A stretch of DNA of 12,513 bases from CADEFF01 sp964569315. GTDB lineage: Bacteria; Pseudomonadota; Alphaproteobacteria; Dongiales; Dongiaceae. Positions 1 to 6,731 of this stretch are shown here, in pieces (the first letter of the stretch is position 1; every line of letters starts with the position of its first letter). The stretch is from the NCBI GenBank assembly GCA_964569315.1, contig CAZMUZ010000107.1, positions 1 to 12,513 of the forward strand. Reading direction: 5' to 3'. The notes below the pieces were generated by a model. The model had not been told where the DNA came from, made no database searches, and saw nothing but the letters and a program-made list of their open reading frames with translations. Both the position numbers and the translations under genes were made by a program.

Positions 1-322
1 TCACCTCGTCGATGTATTTGGTGCAGGCGAGCGTGTTGGTGCCGTCGATGTTCATGGCGCAGCTTCCGCAGACGCCCTCGCGGCAGGAACGGCGGAAGGT
101 CAGGGTCGCGTCGGTCTCGTTCTTGATCTTGATGAGGGCGTCGAGGACCATCGGCCCGCAGGCGTCGAGATCGACCTCGTAGCTGTCGAGCCGCGGGTTC
201 TCGTCCCCGTCCGGATCCCAGCGATAGATCTTGAAGGGCCGCACGCGCTTCGCGCCGGCCGGCGCCGGAAACGTCTTGCCCGGGCGGACCCTGGAGTTGC
301 GGGGGAGCGTCAGTTCGGCCAT
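1..322 (-). CDS. sdhB: succinate dehydrogenase iron-sulfur subunit, N-terminal part (3' end outside window)
   Basis: SdhB carries electrons from the FAD subunit SdhA through iron-sulfur clusters to the quinone site of complex II, on the cytoplasmic face of the inner membrane. The visible 107 codons begin MAELTLPRNSR and contain the ferredoxin-like [2Fe-2S] domain. A 'KIYRWDPD' strand at about residues 31-38 starts it, and the cluster-binding segment SCREGVCGSCAMNIDGTN, followed by a further Cys (LAC), lies at about residues 79-100, giving the usual C-x4-C-x2-C...C ligand pattern. The C-terminal [4Fe-4S]/[3Fe-4S] domain lies beyond the window edge. The ATG at 322 fits the family N-terminus; only a weak GAGAG-type ribosome-binding site precedes it. 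It is the last gene of the sdhCDAB operon and is separated from sdhA by 127 nt containing two REP-like palindromes. The identification is secure. Confidence 0.95.
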   Translation of the reverse strand, partial: MAELTLPRNSRVRPGKTFPAPAGAKRVRPFKIYRWDPDGDENPRLDSYEVDLDACGPMVLDALIKIKNETDATLTFRRSCREGVCGSCAMNIDGTNTLACTKYIDEV

Positions 323-358
323 GGCTCTCGTCGCTCGCTATTCGATCTTTGAATCATC

Positions 359-387
359 CCTCGTGCTGAGCCTGTCGAAGCATGAGG
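359..387. repeat. REP-like palindrome, copy 1
   Basis: This imperfect 29-bp palindrome begins CCTCGTGCT and ends AGCATGAGG, with core GAGCCTGTCGA. It matches the reverse complement of the copy at 409-437 at 25 of 29 positions by hand count, and resembles the copy at 12061-12089. It lies in the intergenic space between sdhA and sdhB. From general knowledge, palindromes of the type CCTCATGCTTCGACAGGCTCAGCATGAGG are common dispersed intergenic repeats in GC-rich proteobacterial genomes. Confidence 0.8.
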
Positions 388-408
388 GTCGTCTTCCGAT
401 CCTTGCCG

Positions 409-437
409 CCTCATCCTTCGACAAGCTCAGGATGAGG
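409..437. repeat. REP-like palindrome, copy 2 (inverted relative to copy 1)
   Basis: This 29-bp palindrome begins CCTCATCCT and ends AGGATGAGG, with 9-bp perfectly complementary outer arms. It is inverted relative to copy 1 with 21 bp between them, so the 359-437 stretch can fold either as two separate hairpins or as one long stem. It sits 12 bp after the end of sdhA, inside the sdhA-sdhB transcript. It may stabilise the upstream mRNA or tune sdhB expression; that is inference. Confidence 0.8.
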
Positions 438-449
438 TCGTGGCTGTCC

Positions 450-2276
450 TCAATAGACCCGCGCCTTGGGCGGGAAGGCCTGCACGTCGTTGGAGAGCGG
501 CTTCATATGGACCGGGCGGTAGTCGATCCGCGCCTTGCCCTCCTCGCCGACCCAGGCGACGGTGTGCTTCATCCATTTGTCGTCGTCGCGGTTCGGGAAA
601 TCCTCGCGCGCATGCGCGCCGCGGCTTTCCTCGCGATTGAGCGCCGAGCCCAGCGAGACCACCGCCTGCGACAGCAGGTTGTCGAGTTCCAGCGTCTCCA
701 TGAGGTCGCTGTTCCAGATCATCGAGCGGTCGGAGACCTTGATGTCGCCGCGCTTCGCCCAGGCCTCGTTCAGGAGCTTCTGGCCCTCGGCCAGCACCTC
801 GCCGGTACGGAACACGGCGCAGTTCGACTGCATCACCTTCTGCATCTCGAGCCTGAGGGCCGCGGTCGGCAGGGTGCCCTTGGCGTTCCGCCAGCGATCG
901 AGCCTTGCGAGCGCCTGGTCGCCGGCGCCCTTCGGCAGCGGCGGCGCCGTCTCCTCGGGATCGACCGTGGCGCCGCAGCGATTGGCGGCGGCGCGGCCGA
1001 ACACGATGAGGTCGAGCAGCGAGTTGGAGCCGAGCCGGTTCGCGCCATGGACCGAGACGCAGGCCGCCTCGCCGATCGCCATCAGTCCCGGCACCACCGC
1101 GTCGGGATCGCCGTTGCGGATGGTCAGCATCTCGCCGTGATAATTGGTCGGGATGCCGCCCATGTTGTAGTGGCAGGTCGGCAGCACGGGGATCGGCGCC
1201 CGGGTCACGTCGACGCCGGCGAAGATCCGCGCCGTCTCGGCGATGCCGGGCAGCCGCTCATGGATGAGATGCGCATCCAGATGCTCGAGATGCAGATGGA
1301 TGTGGTCCTTGTGCGGGCCGACGCCGCGGCCTTCGCGGATCTCCATGGTCATGGCGCGGCTCACCACGTCGCGGCTGGCGAGATCCTTGGCCGAGGGCGC
1401 ATAGCGCTCCATGAAGCGCTCGCCCTCGGAATTGGTGAGATAGCCGCCCTCGCCGCGCACGCCTTCGGTGATGAGGCAGCCCGCGCCGTAGATCCCCGTC
1501 GGGTGGAACTGGACGAACTCCATGTCCTGCAGCGGCAGCCCCGCCCGCAGCACCATCGCATTGCCGTCGCCGGTGCAGGTATGGGCGGAGGTGCAGGAGA
1601 AATAGGCGCGGCCATAGCCGCCGGTCGCGAGCACCACGGTCTTCGCGCTGAAGCGATGGATCGAGCCGTCCTCGAGGTTCCAGGCCATCACCCCGCGGCA
1701 GCGGCCCTCCTCGTCCATGATGAGGTCGAGGGCGAAATACTCGATGAAGAACTCCACCGCATGCTTCAGCGCCTGCTGGTAGAGCGTATGAAGGATCGCA
1801 TGGCCGGTGCGGTCGGCCGCGGCGCAGGTGCGCTGCGCGATGCCCTTGCCATAGTCCGTCGTCATGCCGCCGAAGGGCCGCTGATAGATCTTGCCCTCGG
1901 GCGTGCGGCTGAAGGGGACGCCGTAATGCTCGAGCTCGATCACCGCCGGCGCCGCCTCGCGCACCATATATTCGATCGCGTCCTGGTCGCCGAGCCAGTC
2001 CGACCCCTTGACGGTGTCGTACATGTGCCAGCGCCAGTCGTCGGGACCCATATTGCCGAGCGCCGCCGACATGCCGCCCTGCGCCGCCACGGTATGGCTG
2101 CGGGTCGGAAAGACCTTGCTGATGCAGGCGGTGCGAAGGCCGCGCTCGCCCATGCCGAAGGCGGCGCGCAAACCGGCGCCGCCGGCTCCGACCACCACCA
2201 CGTCATAGACATGATCGATGACGGGATAGGCCTGTCCGACAGGCAAGGGCGAAGCGGGCTGGCCGCTGTCTGGCAT
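450..2276 (-). CDS. sdhA: succinate dehydrogenase flavoprotein subunit
   Basis: SdhA (608 aa) oxidises succinate to fumarate at a covalently bound FAD in the TCA cycle and complex II. An N-terminal dinucleotide-binding motif VVVGAGGAG lies at about residues 27-35. It is followed by SKVFPTRSHTVAAQGG, in which His61 is the expected FAD-linked histidine. Other family signatures are QFHPTG (256-261), the active-site segment SRDVVSRA (301-308), CHYNMGG with His369, and GANRLGSNSLLD (411-422). The length is typical (E. coli SdhA is 588 aa). The ATG at 2276 lies 2 nt after the sdhD stop, and a GGAGG at 2283-2287 overlapping the end of sdhD serves as ribosome-binding site, so the two are cotranslated. 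No key residue seems to be missing. Confidence 0.98.
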   Translation of the reverse strand: MPDSGQPASPLPVGQAYPVIDHVYDVVVVGAGGAGLRAAFGMGERGLRTACISKVFPTRSHTVAAQGGMSAALGNMGPDDWRWHMYDTVKGSDWLGDQDAIEYMVREAAPAVIELEHYGVPFSRTPEGKIYQRPFGGMTTDYGKGIAQRTCAAADRTGHAILHTLYQQALKHAVEFFIEYFALDLIMDEEGRCRGVMAWNLEDGSIHRFSAKTVVLATGGYGRAYFSCTSAHTCTGDGNAMVLRAGLPLQDMEFVQFHPTGIYGAGCLITEGVRGEGGYLTNSEGERFMERYAPSAKDLASRDVVSRAMTMEIREGRGVGPHKDHIHLHLEHLDAHLIHERLPGIAETARIFAGVDVTRAPIPVLPTCHYNMGGIPTNYHGEMLTIRNGDPDAVVPGLMAIGEAACVSVHGANRLGSNSLLDLIVFGRAAANRCGATVDPEETAPPLPKGAGDQALARLDRWRNAKGTLPTAALRLEMQKVMQSNCAVFRTGEVLAEGQKLLNEAWAKRGDIKVSDRSMIWNSDLMETLELDNLLSQAVVSLGSALNREESRGAHAREDFPNRDDDKWMKHTVAWVGEEGKARIDYRPVHMKPLSNDVQAFPPKARVY

Positions 2277-2278
2277 GA

Positions 2279-2692
2279 TCAGCCTCCGAACGCGATGACC
2301 AGCAGCGCCGTCGCGGCGGCGAGCGCCAGCGCCAGTGCTGCGAATTGCACGAAGACGATGAGGCCGAGCTTCAGCGCTTCGCTACGGACATAATCCTCGA
2401 TGACGACCTGCAGCCCGAGCGCCATATGCCAGAAGCCGGCGCCGATCATCGCCAGCATGAGCGCGAACACAACGGGCGAGCCGAGCCAGAGCTGAAGGTT
2501 CGCGTGGTCGGCGCCGATATGCGCCAGGATCGAGGCGACGAACCAGACGAGGAGCGGCACCAGCGCGATCGCCGTCAGCCGCTGCATCCACCAATGCCGC
2601 ACGCCTTCCTTGGCGGAGCCGAGGCCGCGGACGCGGCCGAGCGCGCTGCGGCGATGGGCGGCCCGTTCGTCGCGATGGGCGGCACCGGCCAT
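2279..2692 (-). CDS. sdhD: succinate dehydrogenase membrane anchor subunit SdhD
   Basis: SdhD (137 aa) is the second membrane anchor of complex II and helps bind heme b and ubiquinone. After a basic N-terminal segment comes SAKEGVRHWWMQRLTAIALVP (about 26-46), which is characteristic of alphaproteobacterial SdhD. Three hydrophobic helices follow at about residues 40-58, 71-97 and 108-134. The motif FWHMALGLQVVIEDYV carries His89 and the Asp100-Tyr101 pair; by comparison with E. coli SdhD these are the heme/quinone-side residues. The reading frame is open well upstream, but the ATG at 2692 gives the correct family length and overlaps the sdhC stop as TGATG, which indicates translational coupling. 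The start is inferred from that overlap and from the length. Confidence 0.94.
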   Translation of the reverse strand: MAGAAHRDERAAHRRSALGRVRGLGSAKEGVRHWWMQRLTAIALVPLLVWFVASILAHIGADHANLQLWLGSPVVFALMLAMIGAGFWHMALGLQVVIEDYVRSEALKLGLIVFVQFAALALALAAATALLVIAFGG

Positions 2693-3087
2693 CAGAGCCA
2701 CTCCATCTGCGAATAGACGCAGACCCAGACGCCGAGCGTCAGCAGCAGCGTCGCGATCAGCACCGCCCAGCCGCTCCGATAGGCGTTCGGCAGCTCGAAG
2801 CCGAGGCCCGCATCCCAGAAGAGATGCCGGATGCCGTTGGCGAGATGATAGAAGAGCGCCAGCGTCCAGCCGAACAGCAGGAGCTGGCCGACGGGCGAGC
2901 CGAGGCAAGCCTGCGCCGTCGCGAGCGCAGCCGGCCCCATCGCCGCAGCGATCAGCCAGTAGACCAGCAGCAACGTGCCGAGGGCGAGAGCCACACCGGT
3001 GAACCGGTGCAGGATCGACATGACCGAGGTGAGCTGCCAACGGTAGATCTGGAGGTGCGGCGATACCGGGCGCGCGCGGCTTGGCAT
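2692..3087 (-). CDS. sdhC: succinate dehydrogenase cytochrome b556 subunit SdhC
   Basis: SdhC (131 aa) is the large membrane anchor of complex II. It opens with the family signature RPVSPHLQIYRWQLTSVMSILHRFTG. Ser24 and Arg28 correspond to the quinone-site residues Ser27 and Arg31 of E. coli SdhC. The second signature, FYHLANGIRHLFWD, contains His81, the expected heme b ligand. Three transmembrane helices are visible at about residues 29-50, 66-88 and 106-126. It is the first gene of the operon and overlaps sdhD by 1 nt. An in-frame ATG at 3135 would add 16 residues, but it lies too close to the putative -35 box and lacks a ribosome-binding site, so the ATG at 3087 is preferred. That start has only a weak Shine-Dalgarno. 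Confidence 0.95.
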   Translation of the reverse strand: MPSRARPVSPHLQIYRWQLTSVMSILHRFTGVALALGTLLLVYWLIAAAMGPAALATAQACLGSPVGQLLLFGWTLALFYHLANGIRHLFWDAGLGFELPNAYRSGWAVLIATLLLTLGVWVCVYSQMEWL

Positions 3088-3121
3088 GGAGATTTCCGGC
3101 CCTAAATCAAACTCTTGGGTG

Positions 3122-3150
3122 GGTTTACCGCCCATGTCGGAGGGTGTCAA
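3122..3150 (-). promoter_or_regulatory. putative sigma-70-type promoter of the sdhCDAB operon
   Basis: On the minus strand a perfect TTGACA (-35) lies at 3150-3145. After a 17-nt spacer there is a poor -10 candidate, TAAACC, at 3127-3122. Transcription would start near 3115, leaving a leader of about 28 nt before the sdhC ATG. The -35 match is good, the -10 match is weak, and no other promoter upstream of sdhC is better. Confidence 0.35.
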
Positions 3151-3184
3151 TTGCTGCGCTGCAATAGTAGCGCATCGGCGCGCA

Positions 3185-3245
3185 TGTGGACAGTCGCGTG
3201 GATAAGCTGTGAACGAACTGTGCGTTTCCGATGCTTCTATGCACA
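3185..3245. promoter_or_regulatory. cluster of DnaA-box-like 9-mers upstream of sdhC
   Basis: Compared with the DnaA consensus TTATNCACA, there are two 9-mers with one mismatch: CGTGGATAA at 3197-3205 (minus-strand box) and CTATGCACA at 3237-3245 (plus-strand box). Two more have two mismatches: TGTGGACAG at 3185-3193 and TGTGAACGA at 3208-3216. The first three begin 12 and 11 bp apart, close to one helical turn, and share orientation. No perfect box and no AT-rich unwinding segment is visible. This may therefore be a DnaA-regulated promoter region, or chance, rather than an origin. Confidence 0.3.
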
Positions 3246-4168
3246 GGATTCTGGGGAACCGGTTCACGTAGGGATTGTGACCCGCGGAGATTCGCCGGAA
3301 GCTTCGCGCAGCACGCGAAAGCGTCGGATTGCGAGCAGCGTTCGCCCGCTTCCGCCCGATGCCGCGGCCCCCTTGCGGGTCGCGCGTCCCGGGCAGCCGC
3401 TACGGCGGCGAGGGGGATGCGAAGCCGATGTTTCTCGATCCGCGGGCTGCGGCGAGGCTCACGCCCCGTCGTCGTCCGGTGCCGGCGGCGCCATCGGGAG
3501 CGGCCATCCTTGCCCTTCCGGTCGGTCCGCCGGGGCGAGCCGGCGAGCCATCCTCATGAGGACTCGCCGTTCCGGTCGATCCGCTCCGCGGTCCTTCGGG
3601 GTCGCGTGCCGGCGGATCTGAAAGGTGGTGCGATCGGCTCTCCCGAGCCGGGCGTGCCGCCGGAAAAGCGCGTGGGAGTCGTCCCGGAGCCCATTCGGGA
3701 CGGCCGACATGCGGCCGGGCGGTTGGTCGAGGGTGAAAATGCAGCCGGATTGCCGGGCCCCTTGTCGGGCGGCGGTCGCGCTTTACGGCGTCGACTGGCG
3801 CTCGCGACGGTCGTTCCTTCGCCCGAGGTTTCGGATGCCAGGTCCGGGCCGCGCATGGGCGAGATCGATCGGCAGGACCTCGCCGCCTTCTCGTGCCGGA
3901 GCCCTTGGACGGCTCCGGAGGCGTCAGGAGCGCTCCGCATGGGGCGCGTTGCGCGGAAAACCTTCACGGGGAATCTCGCGCACCTGACGCCTCATTGCTT
4001 ATCACGCAGGATTCGCACCCTCAACCCGCATTTTGCGGCGCGCGCGAAAACCCGCCCGCCTATGCGTGGTCGTCCGAAGCGTGGTCGTCCGAAAACCTTC
4101 TCCGAACGAACGAGCGAGCGAGGCCGCCACGAAGCCTGCCGGGAACGTCGCGACCTCGCCCGGAACGT
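3246..4168. other. long intergenic stretch with no supportable gene
   Basis: Roughly 0.9 kb between the sdhC upstream region and the end of the lipoprotein gene. Open frames exist on both strands (for example 3231-4172 plus and 3554-3967 minus). Their translations are Arg/Pro/Gly-rich, lack any recognisable domain and have no convincing ribosome-binding site, as expected for GC-rich noncoding DNA. Visible structures are a 12-bp palindrome TCCTCATGAGGA at 3551-3562 inside outer arms GGCGAG/CTCGCC (3542-3568); a hairpin with an 8-bp stem CCGGAGCC/GGCTCCGG at 3896-3918; a 15-bp tandem duplication at 4064-4093; and a GAAC/GAGC tetranucleotide run at 4104-4122. It could be decayed sequence, a regulatory region or an unrecognised RNA. 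Confidence 0.5.
4064..4093. repeat. perfect 15-bp tandem duplication
   Basis: GCGTGGTCGTCCGAA occurs twice head to tail, at 4064-4078 and 4079-4093, in the noncoding stretch upstream of the sdh operon. There are only two copies with no spacer, so it is not CRISPR-like. It may be a replication-slippage duplication. Confidence 0.8.
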
Positions 4169-4552
4169 TTAAAGCTTGTGCCCGTGATCGCGATCAAATC
4201 CGCCGCGATGGAACTGACGATAGAGGATGTTGTTCAGCATCGCGCTCGACACCACGACCCAGAGCGCAAAGTTGGTGTTGAAATCGCCGATGACCATCTG
4301 ACGGATGATCTGATCGCGCACCAGCGTCCAGTAGCGCGGACCGATCTGCTTGTAGATCAGCGCCTCGGTAATCGGTAGCTGGAACGTCGAGCTCGCCAGC
4401 ACCAGCAGATAAATCTGCCCGTAGAGCGCCCGCTGATACCCGACGGCATGTTGCGGCGAGCGCGCGAACCAGGCGCAGCTCGTCATGGAAAGGCAAAGCA
4501 ATCCGACGATCGCCATTCTGCCGAGCGATCGCCGCGATCTTGCAATGAGCAT
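4169..4552 (-). CDS. hypothetical lipoprotein, family not recognised
   Basis: A 127-residue protein with an N-terminal export signal: positively charged MLIARSRRSLGR, a hydrophobic stretch MAIVGLLCLS, then MTSC with Cys26 as the likely lipidated residue (a slightly imperfect lipobox). The mature part has two hydrophobic, possibly amphipathic segments, at about 45-60 and 95-110, an aromatic/charged middle (GPRYWTLVRDQIIRQM) and a His/Asp-rich tail (HRGGFDRDHGHKL) that could bind metal; that last point is inference. The ATG at 4552 has a purine-rich GAGGGGGAA upstream at a sensible distance; the frame extends to 4603, but that start has no such site. It stands alone, downstream of the MaoC-type gene on the same strand with a 163-nt gap. 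No function is assigned. Confidence 0.7.
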   Translation of the reverse strand: MLIARSRRSLGRMAIVGLLCLSMTSCAWFARSPQHAVGYQRALYGQIYLLVLASSTFQLPITEALIYKQIGPRYWTLVRDQIIRQMVIGDFNTNFALWVVVSSAMLNNILYRQFHRGGFDRDHGHKL

Positions 4553-4681
4553 GACGCTTCCCCCTCGAGGTTGACGCGCCAGCTTCCCGTTCCGCCTCGT
4601 CACCCCGATCGAAGAACGGGAATTGGCGGTAGCCGGAATCTATCGGGCGGCCCGAGTCGGGTCAAAAGGGCTGGGACTGCA

Positions 4682-4704
4682 TTCCCGTGGAGCCCTCGCG
4701 GGAA
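4682..4704 (-). terminator. weak terminator-like hairpin after the hydratase gene
   Basis: Starting 11 nt past the hydratase stop, the inverted repeat TTCCCG/CGGGAA (4682-4687 and 4699-4704, 11-nt loop) could form a small stem on the minus-strand transcript. A TTTT follows only about 15 nt later, so this is not a classical intrinsic terminator. Confidence 0.25.
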
Positions 4705-4715
4705 GGCGGCCGCGC

Positions 4716-5777
4716 TCAGCGGCGGCGCGGCATCAACGCCCAATAATCCAGGTCGAGCACCACGGCGGGATCGGTCTCTCCGGCCGCATCGCGGTCCGGA
4801 AAATCGGCCGCGGGCCGGTCCTTGGTCGCGACCAGGCGAAGCCGGAGGGCGCCGACGTCGCGGCGCCCGGGGAGCTCGGCCTTCTCCAGCACCTCGCTCC
4901 AGGCATAGATGGTGTCGCCAGCGAAGCTCGGATTGCTGTGGCGGCCGCCATTGATGGCGGCGATGCGGCAGGCATTGGCGAGGCCGTTGGCGCTGAGGGC
5001 GCGCGCGATGCTGATGATATGGCCGCCATAGACGATGCGCCGTCCGAAACGGCCCGATTGCTCGGCATGCCGGTTGAAATGGACGCGGGCGTTGTTCTGA
5101 TAGAGCCGCGTCGCGGTCATGTGGCAGGATTCCTCGATCGTCATGCCGTCCACGTGATCGATACGCTCGCCGGCCGCGTAATCCTCCCAGCGATGCGGCG
5201 AGCCCGCGGCAGCGCCGTCATAGCCGCCGAGATCGAGCCCGCCCGGCAGCGGCAGCGCGTCCGGGGCGACCGCCTTCGGCAGGACCGGCAGCTCGGCGGC
5301 GGGCGCGGCGGCGGCGGCGTCGCGCTTGCGCACCAGCACCCAGCGCACATAGTCCGCCACCATCTCGCCGCGCTGGTTGCTGCCGGTCGTATGGACATAG
5401 ACGACGCCGGTCTGCCGGTTGGAGCTTTCCTTGAGCCCGATGACGCGCGAGACCGCGCCCAGCGTGTCGCCCGGATAGACGAAGGCGCCGAAGCGCCCCT
5501 GGGCATAGCCGAGATTGGCGACCGCATTCAGGGAAATATCCGGCACGGTGCGGCCGAACACGATATGGAACACCAGCAGGTCGTCGAGCGGCGCGCCCTC
5601 GAGGCCGAGGCTCCGGGCGAAGAGATCGGAGCTCGGCAAGGCGAAGCGCGAGCCGGTCAGCGCCGTATAGAGCGCTGCGTCGCCGCTGGTGACGGTGCGC
5701 GGCAGGGCATGGCGGATCTCCTCGCCGAGGCGGAAATCCTCGAAGAAGCGGCCGCCGCTCGTCTTCGCCGTCGACAT
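4716..5777 (-). CDS. MaoC-family double-hotdog dehydratase, mesaconyl-CoA hydratase-like
   Basis: A 353-residue protein with two hotdog-type halves. The N-terminal half (about 10-150) includes FGRTVPDISLNAVANLGY and the segment FVYPGDTLGAVSRVIGLKES typical of MaoC-like proteins. An Ala/Pro linker (about 153-180) leads to the C-terminal half (about 195-350), which holds the catalytic-type segment RLYQNNARVHFN. There, Asn228 and His233 take the places of the Asp/His pair of hydratase 2, followed by YGGHIISIARAL and NPSFAGDTIYAWSEVL. Length and architecture fit mesaconyl-CoA hydratase (beta-methylmalyl-CoA dehydratase) of the ethylmalonyl-CoA pathway, and the CitE-like neighbour supports that; the exact substrate is inferred. 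The ATG at 5777 overlaps the stop of the upstream gene as TGATG, so the two are translationally coupled. Confidence 0.75.
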   Translation of the reverse strand: MSTAKTSGGRFFEDFRLGEEIRHALPRTVTSGDAALYTALTGSRFALPSSDLFARSLGLEGAPLDDLLVFHIVFGRTVPDISLNAVANLGYAQGRFGAFVYPGDTLGAVSRVIGLKESSNRQTGVVYVHTTGSNQRGEMVADYVRWVLVRKRDAAAAAPAAELPVLPKAVAPDALPLPGGLDLGGYDGAAAGSPHRWEDYAAGERIDHVDGMTIEESCHMTATRLYQNNARVHFNRHAEQSGRFGRRIVYGGHIISIARALSANGLANACRIAAINGGRHSNPSFAGDTIYAWSEVLEKAELPGRRDVGALRLRLVATKDRPAADFPDRDAAGETDPAVVLDLDYWALMPRRR

Positions 5778-6673
5778 CAGCCGGCCGCGGCCGGCTGCGC
5801 CGCCTCGAGCCCGGCGATCGCGTCGGCGAGCTCGACGATGCGGCGCGCATTCAGCACATGCAGGTTCTCGATCAGCTTGCCGTCAAGCACCAGGATGCCG
5901 CGTCCCTGCGCCATCGCGTCGGCATGGGCGGCGATGACGCGGCGCGAAAAGGCGACCTCGTCCGCCGAGGGCGCGAAGACCCGGTTGGCGGCGGCGATGG
6001 TCTTGGGATGGATCAGCGTCTTGCCGTCGAAGCCCATCTCGACACCCTGCTCGCAGGCGAGCGCGAAGCCCTCCGCATCCTCGAGATCGAGATGCACCCC
6101 GTCGAGGATGGCGAGCCCGTAGGCGCGCGCCGCGAGGAGGCAGAGCCCGAGGCTGGTGACCAGCGGCAGCCGCTCGCGCGTATGCCGGGCATGGAGATCC
6201 TTGGCGAGATCGGAGGTACCCATGACGAAACAGGCGATGCGCGGGCTGGCGCCGGCGATCGATTCCGCATTCAGCATGGCGCGCGGCGTCTCCATCATGC
6301 ACCAGATCGAGAGCGCTTCCGGCGCGCCGTTCGCGGCCAGCACGGTTTCCGCCTGCCGCACCGATTCGACGTTCTCCGTCTTCGGCAGGAGGATCGCGTC
6401 GGCGCCGGCGCCGGCGACCGCGGCGAGATCGGCATAGCCCCAGGGCGTGTTGAGCCCGTTGACCCGGATCACCACTTCGCGCTCGCCATAGCCTCCATCC
6501 TTGACCGCGGCGACCGCCTGGGCGCGCGCGTCGCGCTTGGCGTCCGGCGCCACCGCATCCTCGAGATCGAGGATCAGCACGTCGGCTGCGAGCGTCTTCG
6601 CCTTGTCGAGCGCGCGCTGGTTCGAGGCCGGCATGTAAAGCGCGCTGCGGCGGGGGCGGGTGGAACGGAACAT
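5777..6673 (-). CDS. HpcH/HpaI (CitE-like) CoA-ester lyase: malyl-CoA lyase or (3S)-malyl-CoA thioesterase
   Basis: A 298-residue TIM-barrel enzyme of the citrate lyase beta-subunit-like family. It opens with RSALYMPASNQRALDKAKTL, then LILDLEDAVAPDAK (33-46), the substrate-binding Arg in VVIRVNGLNTPWG (Arg70), ILLPKTE (94-100), and the magnesium ligands Glu128 (CMMETPRAM) and Asp155 (GTSDLAKDL). The C-terminal GKTLIHPKTIAAAN (217-230) is also typical. Sequence style is closer to the short CitE-like/Mcl2 thioesterase group than to classical Mcl1, so it may cleave beta-methylmalyl-/malyl-CoA or hydrolyse (3S)-malyl-CoA; the sequence alone does not decide. The ATG at 6673 has GAGGA (6680-6684) 6 nt upstream and the frame continues implausibly far beyond it. 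Its stop overlaps the hydratase start. Confidence 0.85.
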   Translation of the reverse strand: MFRSTRPRRSALYMPASNQRALDKAKTLAADVLILDLEDAVAPDAKRDARAQAVAAVKDGGYGEREVVIRVNGLNTPWGYADLAAVAGAGADAILLPKTENVESVRQAETVLAANGAPEALSIWCMMETPRAMLNAESIAGASPRIACFVMGTSDLAKDLHARHTRERLPLVTSLGLCLLAARAYGLAILDGVHLDLEDAEGFALACEQGVEMGFDGKTLIHPKTIAAANRVFAPSADEVAFSRRVIAAHADAMAQGRGILVLDGKLIENLHVLNARRIVELADAIAGLEAAQPAAAG

Positions 6674-6703
6674 CGGAAATCCTCGCGGGGGCGGATGCGG
6701 CGG

Positions 6704-6731
6704 ACTATATCGGATCGGCCGAAAGGGGCAA
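6704..6731 (-). promoter_or_regulatory. putative promoter of the lyase-hydratase operon
   Basis: On the minus strand TTGCCC at 6731-6726 and TATAGT at 6709-6704 (5 of 6 to the -10 consensus) are separated by 16 nt. The predicted start near 6697 gives a leader of about 24 nt before the ATG at 6673, which has a good ribosome-binding site. This is the clearest sigma-70-like promoter in the window. Confidence 0.5.

Noticed and set aside
231..2393. 720-residue open frame on the plus strand
   Set aside because: It is antisense to sdhA and parts of sdhB/sdhD, has no ribosome-binding site or domain, and has the Arg/His/Ala-rich composition typical of frames opposite GC-rich genes.
3185..3245. Replication origin
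   Set aside because: DnaA-like 9-mers are present but none is perfect. There is no AT-rich unwinding element, no visible CtrA-type sites, and none of the usual origin-neighbour genes nearby. It is kept only as a lower-confidence regulatory observation.
3231..4172. 313-residue plus-strand open frame upstream of the sdh operon
   Set aside because: Arg/Gly/Pro-rich with no domain, no convincing start and no hydrophobic core pattern; the region is better described as noncoding.
4623..6122. 499-residue plus-strand open frame
   Set aside because: It is antisense to the hydratase and lyase genes, which have clear family signatures; no domain is visible in this frame.
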